Assembly (NCBI GenBank): GCA_965370435.1
Contig: CBDUUP010000035.1
Span: 1 to 19,061 of the forward strand
From: CBDUUP01 sp965370435
GTDB lineage: Bacteria; Chloroflexota; Anaerolineae; Anaerolineales; UBA11579
Reading direction: 5' to 3'
Length of the DNA stretch: 19,061 bases
A program made the translations under genes and the position numbers. This document shows positions 13,142 through 19,061 of this stretch, piece by piece (positions within the stretch are counted from its first letter, which is position 1; each line of letters begins with the position of its first letter). The notes beneath the pieces were generated by a model. The model was not told the DNA's origin and did not search any database. It saw nothing but the letters and a program-made list of their open reading frames with translations.

Positions 13142-14092
13142 ATGAACCGCAAATTCTTTGTATCCGTGGCCGTTGTTTTAATATCCATCCTCCTCCTGGC
13201 TGGATGCTATACCGCCCCCGCCACCCAACCCCAGACCCAACCAAATGAAGTCGCCACCGCCGTCGCCCTAACCCTCGCCGCCAATTCGACAGGAAACGGC
13301 CAGCAGGCCACCACCGCGCCCCAACAGCCCGCCGACACACCTATTCCAATCCAGTCAACCGCCACCTGGACGCCCTCGCCCGCGCCCAACATCGGCACCG
13401 TCACCGGCGACGTTTGTTTCCCCAGCGAATACATCCCCGCCATGAACGCCTATTTCCAGGACACGGTTGCCAACACCGCAACCACCCTGCCCATCGCTGA
13501 GAACCAGAGTACTTACACCATTGACCTCTCGCCGGGAAACTATACCGCCTACGTCTGGCTGACTGACTTTTCGGCTGGCGGCTCGTACTCTCTCGCGGTG
13601 CCCTGCGGCCTGACGGTGAGCTGCACCGACCACACCCTTTTACCCTTCAACGTCACTGCCGGGCAAACCACCCAGGATATTGACCTCTGCGATTGGTACG
13701 GCGGCCCCTTCAATGTGCCCTATCCGCCGGGCGTGAATCCCGTTGGCTCGATCACCGGTTCGCTCTCCTTCCCCAGCGAGTACATCCCGCCCCTGAACGT
13801 GGTGGCTTTCAGCCTCAACACCGCCTTCTGGTATTACGTCGCCACAGTTGAGAACCAATCCACCTACACCATCTCCAACCTTCCGCCGGGACAATATAAC
13901 GTCGTCGCTTACACCCAGAGTGACGGTTTCGCCGGAGGCTATTCCCAAATGGTACCCTGCGGGCTGTCGGTCAACTGCACCGACCACAGCCTGATCTCGG
14001 TCACCGTCACCGCCAATCAAACCACCACCGGCATTGACCCCGGAGACTGGTACGCCCCCGCGGGGAGCTTTCCGCCGGATCCGACGCCGTAA
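13142..14092 (+). CDS. Lipoprotein with two tandem beta-sandwich-like domains
   Basis: A 316-residue predicted cell-surface lipoprotein. The signal segment ends in lipobox L-A-G-C (cysteine 22). The segment NEVATAVALTLAA and a Thr/Pro/Gln-rich linker follow to about residue 80. The rest is two homologous domains of ~105 residues sharing FPSEYIP, ENQSTYTI, L-x-PG-x-Y, GGYS/GGSYS, VPCGL-x-V-x-CTDH and a closing DWY. The repeats have the look of carboxypeptidase-regulatory-like or Cna-B-type beta sandwiches, each with a conserved cysteine pair (PCGL and NCTDH/SCTDH) that could form a disulphide outside the cell. No enzymatic motif is seen; a surface or adhesive role is a guess. The ATG at 13142 is preferred over 13139 because GAGGTG (13133-13138) would be too close to the earlier one. 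Confidence 0.8.
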   Translation: MNRKFFVSVAVVLISILLLAGCYTAPATQPQTQPNEVATAVALTLAANSTGNGQQATTAPQQPADTPIPIQSTATWTPSPAPNIGTVTGDVCFPSEYIPAMNAYFQDTVANTATTLPIAENQSTYTIDLSPGNYTAYVWLTDFSAGGSYSLAVPCGLTVSCTDHTLLPFNVTAGQTTQDIDLCDWYGGPFNVPYPPGVNPVGSITGSLSFPSEYIPPLNVVAFSLNTAFWYYVATVENQSTYTISNLPPGQYNVVAYTQSDGFAGGYSQMVPCGLSVNCTDHSLISVTVTANQTTTGIDPGDWYAPAGSFPPDPTP

Positions 14093-14121
14093 GTCCCTGG
14101 CCAGTGGTTATTAGACAGTGA

Positions 14122-14158
14122 ACAAAGAAAGACGACCCGATGGGTCGTCTTTCTTTGT
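14122..14158. terminator. Long bidirectional intrinsic terminator
   Basis: A perfect 17-bp stem (ACAAAGAAAGACGACCC and its reverse complement) with a 3-base loop GAT. The T-rich 3' arm (TCTTTCTTTGT) supplies the U-rich part on the plus strand, ending the lipoprotein gene; the other strand is similarly placed to stop the minus-strand gene ending at 14256. The remaining spacer up to 14255 shows nothing further. Confidence 0.88.
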
Positions 14159-14255
14159 CTTGACCAACGTGGAAATGCGTCCGTCAACCTTCAATCCTGT
14201 GCGGTTTTTAATATCGTATTTAGCGGAACGGTGATACCTCTATCGAAGATCTGAT

Positions 14256-15527
14256 TTACGCGCTCCTTATATCTTTTGGCAGCTCAAGGTCTACGAATTT
14301 TCTCTCTTGTATGTATTTCTCGTCTACCTTCTTGATCAAACCTTCACGCAAATTGCGATGGGGGATTTCGTAATAGCGCAAAGCGCTGCCCCGTTCCAGG
14401 AATCCGCCCTGGACGCGAACGCTCGCTTCTTCTGCGGGATCCATGGGAATGGTGATCAATTTACCTGGTTCAACAAATTTGTCGTAAATTTTCGCTTGTG
14501 CATGGCCTAGATAAAACCCTATTGACGGAGGATCAATCTGGCTGAAGTATTCAGCTTCGCGAGTGGTCACAACCAAAGTGACATTTTGGGATTTTTTTTC
14601 CCACTCTTTGAGCGTATCATAACGCCGTTCTTCTTCTTTTAGTCCAAGAAGATCGTTAATTTCTTTACAGGAAAAAGGAAGTACTTTTCCCAAAGGCGCT
14701 AAAACATAGCATTTATCAGCCACGTCTATCATCGCGCTTTTCGTGTCGACATGGTCTGCGTCACGAGCCATAGGGCCTTCTTCAATACTGACGTAATTTC
14801 CAGTAATTACGCTGATAATTTTTACATTCTTCCCAGTATATTTTTTATCATCCTCTTTGTACAAATCATCTTTGAACTCTTTGACCGCCTTCTCAAGGTC
14901 TTCCCCGGTTTGGGGACCTAAAGAAGCTTCGTATTGTGAGTGAGCATACCCCTTTAATATTCGGCAGCGGAATAGAGTGCGCGCTCCGATTGGGTCGCCA
15001 ATACGTCCATGGGTGACCAATTCTGAAACCCCAGGCAAATTATTGGTAATGATCTTCACTCTCTTGGCATTGAATCTGTCAAATTTAAAATTTGGGTGAT
15101 TGCATAGTTTTTGGAAAATTGGAAATACCGTAGAGCCAGAATCTAGGACCAGTATGATCTTTAATTTTTTATTCGTGACGATTTCCTCTCGGAGGATATC
15201 AACTATCATTTCAGCCAATCTTTCTTTCTCCGGCGCGAAATGAGACCTTCGACGATCAAAAAGAGAGCCATCTGAGAGTTGAACACCCGGCAGGTATTGG
15301 GATGAAAAAGCATACTGAGGGGCAATTTGAAGAGTCTGAGCCATCAATTGCTTTTTAAATTCTGACATATCCCTCAATTGCTGTCGTTGCAGGTTATGTA
15401 TTGTTTTATTTGTATCCCGGAATTCGCGGTATATATTCCTTGTTTTGTATCCAGCGTATATTGCAATTGGCGCTACGATAATTGTCACTATGGCAAATGC
15501 GATTTGGATCAGATCAAAATCAATCAT
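14256..15527 (-). CDS. Membrane-anchored protein with a DeoR C-terminal-like (ISOCOT fold) sensor domain
   Basis: A 423-residue protein. Residues ~5-27 are one transmembrane helix, ~30-65 a charged, probably coiled-coil stretch. Residues ~100-300 carry the pattern of the DeoR-family C-terminal sensor: a strand plus phosphate-type loop ILVLDSGST (125-133), VKIITNNLP (157-165), a Gly-containing segment near 191-204, and DTKSAMIDVADKCYVLAP (261-278), which aligns with the family's V-K-x-A-M-I-x-x-A-D-x-x-x-x-L-x-D. There is no helix-turn-helix, so it cannot be an ordinary DeoR repressor. The last ~110 residues are of unknown fold. A Shine-Dalgarno GAGGAGG lies 6 bases before the ATG. The gene is AT-rich compared with neighbours and flanked by AT-rich spacer, suggesting acquisition. 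It may sense a phosphorylated sugar or nucleotide at the membrane; this is inference. Confidence 0.7.
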   Translation of the reverse strand: MIDFDLIQIAFAIVTIIVAPIAIYAGYKTRNIYREFRDTNKTIHNLQRQQLRDMSEFKKQLMAQTLQIAPQYAFSSQYLPGVQLSDGSLFDRRRSHFAPEKERLAEMIVDILREEIVTNKKLKIILVLDSGSTVFPIFQKLCNHPNFKFDRFNAKRVKIITNNLPGVSELVTHGRIGDPIGARTLFRCRILKGYAHSQYEASLGPQTGEDLEKAVKEFKDDLYKEDDKKYTGKNVKIISVITGNYVSIEEGPMARDADHVDTKSAMIDVADKCYVLAPLGKVLPFSCKEINDLLGLKEEERRYDTLKEWEKKSQNVTLVVTTREAEYFSQIDPPSIGFYLGHAQAKIYDKFVEPGKLITIPMDPAEEASVRVQGGFLERGSALRYYEIPHRNLREGLIKKVDEKYIQERKFVDLELPKDIRSA

Positions 15528-15785
15528 TTTAGTCCTCCTCGGAACAAAAATGTTTTTCTTAAGTAATAGTATTTAAATTGGATATAGCCATGGCGATTCT
15601 ATTACGCAATGAGGAATAGCTATCACAGACAGAATATTTTTTGAATAACCCATTACATAAATTTTGCCGCCATTTAAAATCGTTGGAAAGCCAATGTATA
15701 AACATTATAGCAATTATTTTGAATCGAGTCAATTCAATTTGTTAAACTTTCGACCCATTCTGAAAGCTGCACCCAAAAAAAACTC

Positions 15786-15814
15786 TTCCCAAAATACCAC
15801 ATTTGTTCTATAAT
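15786..15814 (+). promoter_or_regulatory. Promoter of uvrB, close to its start codon
   Basis: A perfect TATAAT (15809-15814) with a weak -35 TTCCCA (15786-15791) at 17 bases. The expected start near 15821 is only about 3 bases before the uvrB ATG. The AT-rich spacer 15528-15785 before it shows no gene or hairpin of note. Confidence 0.65.
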
Positions 15815-15823
15815 TGACCTGTT

Positions 15824-17860
15824 ATGGACTTCAAACTCAACGCCCCTTTCCAGCCGCACGGCGACCAGCCGGAGGCGATTCGTCAATTGCTGGCAGGCAT
15901 CCGGCGCGGCGAACGCCATCAGGTCCTGCTGGGCGCCACCGGCACCGGAAAGACCTACACCATGGCCAACATCATCCAGGAGACCCAGAAGCCCACCCTG
16001 GTCATGGCCCACAACAAAACCCTGGCCGCCCAGCTCTACGCCGAGTTCAAGGACTTCTTCCCCGACAACGCGGTCGAGTATTTCGTCTCCTATTACGACT
16101 ATTACCAACCGGAGGCCTACGTCCCCCGCCGCGACCTCTTCATCGAGAAAGAGACCGACATCAACGTGGAGATCGAACGCCTACGCCTGGCCGCCACAAC
16201 TTCCCTCGTCTCCCGCAAGGATGTCATCATCGTGGCTTCAGTTTCCTGTATTTACGGCCTGGGCAGCCCGGAGGCTTACGGAAAAGTCGTCATCAACCTG
16301 GAGGTGGACGAGAACGTCCGCCGCAACACCCTGCTGCGCCGTCTGGTGGAGTCTCACTACCAGCGCAACGATATGGACTTGCGCTCAGGCACTTTCAGAG
16401 TCCGGGGCGACACCCTGGAGATCATCCCCGCCTACCAGGACCGCTTCGCCTACCGCATCACCTTCTTCGGGGACACGATTGAGAAGATCGTGGAGATCAA
16501 CGCCCTGACCGGAGAGATGCGGCGCGCTATGGAGACCGTCGCCATCTACCCCGCCAAACACTTCATCACCGAAGATGAGAAGATGGAGCAGGCCATCAAA
16601 GACATCGCGGTGGAGTTGGAAGAGCGTATTGAACATTTCAAAACCACCGAGAAACTGCTGGAAGCCCAACGCATCGAGCAGCGCACCCGTTACGACCTGG
16701 AGATGATGCGGGAGGTGGGCTATTGCTCCGGCATCGAGAATTACTCCCGCCACATGGACCAACGCCCGGTCGGTTCCCCGCCCTGGACGTTGATGGACTA
16801 CCTCCCCTCCGACTTCCTGCTGGTCATTGACGAATCCCACATGACCATCCCCCAGGTGCGGGGGATGTACAACGGCGACCGAGCGCGCAAGGAAACCCTG
16901 GTCGAGTTCGGATTCCGGCTGCCCTCGGCCCTGGACAACCGCCCCCTGACCTTCAAGGAGTTTGAGGAGCACATGGGCTTCACCGTCTACACCTCCGCCA
17001 CGCCCGGCCCCTACGAACTGGAACGCGCCGACCAGGTTGTCGAGCAGATCATCCGCCCCACCGGATTGGTTGACCCAGAGGTCGATGTCCGTCCCGTCAA
17101 AGGGCAGATCGACGATTTGTTAGGCGAGATAAAAACCCGCACCGAGCGGGGCGAACGGGTTCTAGTGACCACCCTCACCAAGCGCATGTCCGAAGACCTG
17201 GCCGACTACTTCCTGGAGATGGGCGTCAAGGTGCATTACCTGCACTCCGAGATTGACACCCTGGAACGGATCGGCATCCTGCGAGACCTGCGCCTGGGCG
17301 TATTCGACGTGATCGTCGGCATCAACCTATTGCGCGAGGGTCTGGACCTGCCGGAGGTCTCCCTGGTCGCCATCCTGGACGCCGACAAACCGGGCTTCCT
17401 CCGCTCCGAGACAGCCCTCATCCAGACCATCGGGCGCGCCTCCCGCCACCTGCTGGGCAAGGTCATCATGTATGGCGATAAAATAACCGACGCCATGCGC
17501 GCCGCCCTCGACGAGACCAACCGACGCCGGGACAAGCAAAATGCCTATAATGAGGAGCACGGGGTCGAGCCGGTCAGCATCATCAAAGCGGTGCGCGACC
17601 TGACCGACCAGATGAGCGCTCACGCGATTGCCGAGACGAAAGCGGAATACAAAGTCAAAGGCGCTACTTCTTTGCCCAAGAAAGAGATGCAGCGATTGAT
17701 CGATGAGTTGGACAAGAACATGAAGGAAGCCGCCCTGAACCTGGAATTCGAGAAGGCCGCCGCCATCCGCGACCACATCTTCGAACTCCGCAGCATCCTG
17801 GCGGAGGAGTCCAATCTGCCGCCCTGGGAGAAGATTCGGCTGCTGGCTGGGGATGAGTAG
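15824..17860 (+). CDS. uvrB: UvrABC excision nuclease subunit B
   Basis: A 678-residue full-length UvrB, the damage-verifying helicase-like subunit of nucleotide excision repair. It is loaded by UvrA and recruits UvrC. Visible elements: Walker A GATGTGKT (37-44); the damage-probing beta-hairpin YYDYYQPEAYVP (90-101); the UvrB interaction and domain 2 region (~150-250); helicase motif DESH (336-339); TSATPGPYE; the C-terminal helicase block with GINLLREGLDLPEVSLVAILDADK and QTIGRASRH; and a C-terminal UVR coiled-coil motif of ~35 residues (about 633-668) that contacts UvrC. GRASRH replaces the more usual GRAARN, a small deviation at motif VI. There is no Shine-Dalgarno at the ATG, consistent with a leaderless message. 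The octamer repeat array starts directly after the TAG stop. Confidence 0.97.
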   Translation: MDFKLNAPFQPHGDQPEAIRQLLAGIRRGERHQVLLGATGTGKTYTMANIIQETQKPTLVMAHNKTLAAQLYAEFKDFFPDNAVEYFVSYYDYYQPEAYVPRRDLFIEKETDINVEIERLRLAATTSLVSRKDVIIVASVSCIYGLGSPEAYGKVVINLEVDENVRRNTLLRRLVESHYQRNDMDLRSGTFRVRGDTLEIIPAYQDRFAYRITFFGDTIEKIVEINALTGEMRRAMETVAIYPAKHFITEDEKMEQAIKDIAVELEERIEHFKTTEKLLEAQRIEQRTRYDLEMMREVGYCSGIENYSRHMDQRPVGSPPWTLMDYLPSDFLLVIDESHMTIPQVRGMYNGDRARKETLVEFGFRLPSALDNRPLTFKEFEEHMGFTVYTSATPGPYELERADQVVEQIIRPTGLVDPEVDVRPVKGQIDDLLGEIKTRTERGERVLVTTLTKRMSEDLADYFLEMGVKVHYLHSEIDTLERIGILRDLRLGVFDVIVGINLLREGLDLPEVSLVAILDADKPGFLRSETALIQTIGRASRHLLGKVIMYGDKITDAMRAALDETNRRRDKQNAYNEEHGVEPVSIIKAVRDLTDQMSAHAIAETKAEYKVKGATSLPKKEMQRLIDELDKNMKEAALNLEFEKAAAIRDHIFELRSILAEESNLPPWEKIRLLAGDE

Positions 17861-17939
17861 AGGGGTGAGGAACAAGGGGATACAAGTAGATAAGGAATGA
17901 GGTAAACACGTATACAGGTACACAGGGAAACAGGGAAAT
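17861..17939 (+). repeat. Octamer tandem array directly after the uvrB stop codon
   Basis: The array starts at the base after the stop: AGGGGTG, AGGAACAA, GGGGATAC, AAGTAGAT, AAGGAATG, AGGTAAAC, ACGTATAC, AGGTACAC, AGGGAAAC, AGGGAAAT. It has a 7-base then strictly 8-base period to 17939, in the same family and orientation as 3967-4021 (shared GTATACAGGTA). It forms the uvrB 3' untranslated region; no separate terminator is visible. Confidence 0.8.
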
Positions 17940-18013
17940 TGAGTTTCATGTATATGTGTGTACCAAAAATCAGGCTCCCAAAACCGCTAAATCAATATTC
18001 TTGCATCCTCCGT

Positions 18014-18107
18014 GTTTCCCTGTATACCTGTACCTGTTTACTTGTGTACCTGTTTCCCTGTATACCTGTTTACTTGTATACCTGTTTCCGTGTTTCCCTG
18101 TCTACCC
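18014..18107 (-). repeat. Octamer tandem array, inverted relative to the one at 17861
   Basis: On the plus strand: GTTTCCCT, GTATACCT, GTACCT (6), GTTTACTT, GTGTACCT, GTTTCCCT, GTATACCT, GTTTACTT, GTATACCT, GTTTCCGT, GTTTCCCT, GTCTACCC. Twelve units, in which TTCC-type and TWTACC-type words are mixed. It is the reverse-complement family of the array before it, so RNA across 17861-18107 could fold into a long imperfect hairpin around the 74-base spacer 17940-18013. The spacer holds no gene. Confidence 0.85.
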
Positions 18108-18120
18108 CTCCCCCAAAACA

Positions 18121-18159
18121 TTCACACCACATTCAATCCCTCTTCACACTTTATTCACA
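18121..18159 (+). promoter_or_regulatory. Four 11-bp direct repeats, candidate OmpR/PhoB-family response-regulator operator
   Basis: TTCACA (18121), TTCAAT (18132), TTCACA (18143) and TTCACA (18154) begin exactly 11 bases apart, so all face the same side of the helix. The last copy overlaps the expected -35 position. The layout and the TTnACA-N5 wording match known PhoP/PhoB-type boxes, which consist of 11-bp direct repeats replacing the -35 of activated promoters. Confidence 0.7.
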
Positions 18160-18173
18160 TCTCTGCGCTATCC

Positions 18174-18179
18174 TATAGA
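18174..18179 (+). promoter_or_regulatory. -10 element (TATAGA) of the exported repeat-protein gene
   Basis: TATAGA at 18174-18179 lies 14 bases past the last TTCACA repeat. The 17-base -35 position is TTATTC, a poor match, as expected for an activator-dependent promoter. Transcription would start near 18186, leaving a leader of about 47 bases with a strong ribosome site. Confidence 0.55.
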
Positions 18180-18232
18180 TAAGGAAAAATGATTGTATCC
18201 TTGAAACGAACAAGTAAATTGGAGGTACGAAC

Positions 18233-19036
18233 ATGAAGAAAACTTTAGTGATAGCAGGTATCGTGGGGATCGTGATCCTGACGTTGGGCACAGTCGGGCT
18301 GGCCTATGCTGGCAGCCGGGTCGCCGATATAACCCATTTTATGGGATGGAGTGAAGAAGATCATGGCTCCTATATGATGGGGGACGGCGATGACGGCTTC
18401 GATCACCGGCGCGGAGGCGGTATGGGTGAGGGGCGCGATATGGGCGATGGCGTGCTTCACGAATACCTCGTGGCCAGCTTCGCCGGCCAGCTTGGGATCA
18501 GTGTCGAAGAACTGGAAGACCTGCTCGAAACAGAGCGCACCTTCCAGGCTGCCGCCAGCTCCCTAGGCTATTCCGAAGAGGAGACCGCCGACATGCTGAC
18601 GCAGGCCCGCATCGAAGCTCTGGCCCAGGCAGTTGAAGACGGTGTCATCACTCAAGAAGAAGCCGACGAGATGCTGGAAGGCGGTCGTGGATTTGGTCGT
18701 CGCGGGGGCGGACGCGGCATGATGGGTGAAGGTGGAGATAAGGGCGTCATGCACGAGTACATGATCGCCGGTCTCGCCGAAGCGCTGGGCCTCGCCCCTG
18801 AGGAACTCGAAGAGCGGCATGAGGCTGGCGAAAGCTTCGAAGACATCGCCCTCTCCCTGGGCTTCACCGAGGATGAGCTGCCCGGCCTGTTCGAGGAAGC
18901 CCACGCCGAAGCGCTGGCCCTCGCGGTCGCCGATGGCGTCATCACCCAGGAACAAGCCGATGAGATGCTGGAACGCGGCGGATTTGGCTTCGGCGGAGGT
19001 CACGGAGGCGGTCATCACGGCGGCTGTGATGACTAG
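18233..19036 (+). CDS. Exported acidic protein with two homologous repeats and a Gly/His-rich tail
   Basis: A 267-residue protein. The N-terminus is a signal peptide (MKKTLVIAGIVG... with likely cleavage after A-Y-A at 26). A Met/Asp/Gly-rich stretch (~45-72) follows, then two ~78-residue repeats (73-150 and 171-250). They share HEY, L-G-(x)3-EELE, a Phe-x-x-x-A-x-SLG block, A-x-x-EALA-x-AV-x-DGVITQE-x-ADEMLE and a closing Gly-rich linker. The tail GFGGGHGGGHHGGCDD is rich in Gly and His and could bind metal. The helical DGVITQEEADEML wording recalls DUF2680-like exported proteins of Gram-positives and Chloroflexota; function is unknown. A perfect GGAGGT lies 6 bases before the ATG. The operator-like repeats upstream suggest control by a two-component system. 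The 25 bases after its stop show nothing. Confidence 0.82.
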   Translation: MKKTLVIAGIVGIVILTLGTVGLAYAGSRVADITHFMGWSEEDHGSYMMGDGDDGFDHRRGGGMGEGRDMGDGVLHEYLVASFAGQLGISVEELEDLLETERTFQAAASSLGYSEEETADMLTQARIEALAQAVEDGVITQEEADEMLEGGRGFGRRGGGRGMMGEGGDKGVMHEYMIAGLAEALGLAPEELEERHEAGESFEDIALSLGFTEDELPGLFEEAHAEALALAVADGVITQEQADEMLERGGFGFGGGHGGGHHGGCDD

Positions 19037-19061
19037 GGCCTAACTTCCTCTGGCAAACACT

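Noticed and set aside
15528..15785. Possible small RNA in the AT-rich spacer before uvrB
   Set aside because: No promoter-terminator pair or strong hairpin is visible; only the uvrB promoter at its end can be supported.
17939..18192. Open frames translating to VYLYTC-type repeats after uvrB
   Set aside because: The protein is only the reading of the GTATACCT/GTTTCCCT octamer array; there is no ribosome site and the frame is kept by the lack of stops in the repeat.

Overview
The window reads as a chromosomal segment of a Chloroflexota bacterium, most likely Anaerolineae-like. This is inference from style rather than a marker gene. Three lipoproteins carry Thr/Pro-rich linkers after the lipobox. 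The segment also has an NBR1-type Ig-like domain tail, a mycobacterial-type adenosine kinase, an archaeal/Thermotoga-like short S-adenosylhomocysteinase, GC-rich core genes and intergenic spacers packed with 7-8 bp degenerate tandem repeats. No phage, IS transposase, CRISPR array, rRNA or tRNA is visible.

Layout. 1-1668 (+): the C-terminal tail of a secreted or lipoprotein gene, a YbaK-family aminoacyl-tRNA deacylase and an AT-richer orphan lipoprotein, closed by a bidirectional terminator. 1759-2553 (-): an AT-rich unknown protein. 6183-2651 (-): mtnA, adoK and ahcY, a cluster that recycles the by-products of S-adenosylmethionine use. AhcY splits S-adenosylhomocysteine, AdoK removes the adenosine as AMP and pulls that reversible reaction forward, and MtnA isomerises methylthioribose-1-phosphate in methionine salvage. 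mtnA and adoK overlap by 4 bases; ahcY follows after 261 bases that are mostly repeat arrays. A good sigma70-type promoter precedes mtnA. A second promoter on the other strand drives a large TPR/SLT lytic transglycosylase lipoprotein (6368-8773), apparently as a leaderless mRNA.

8774-11500: a 127-bp element with terminal inverted repeats, a 66-residue small protein, an orphan family 5 solute-binding protein and secG (all three genes on -), each with a recognisable terminator or promoter. 11794-14092 (+): a PHP-domain phosphoesterase, a 110-bp palindromic four-hairpin element and a lipoprotein with two tandem beta domains. 14256-15527 (-): an AT-rich gene for a membrane-anchored protein whose core looks like the DeoR-family C-terminal sensor domain but which has no DNA-binding domain. 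15824-17860 (+): full-length uvrB, also apparently leaderless. 18233-19036 (+): an exported acidic/Gly-rich protein with two homologous repeats, preceded by four 11-bp-spaced TTCACA-type direct repeats that look like an OmpR/PhoB-family response-regulator operator.

The most unusual signals are: (1) several unrelated-looking tandem arrays of 7- or 8-bp degenerate units. Two start exactly at the stop codon of the preceding gene (adoK, uvrB), and two occur as inverted pairs around a spacer of about 65-75 bp. (2) The PhoP-like operator before the last gene. (3) The membrane-tethered DeoR-like sensor protein.
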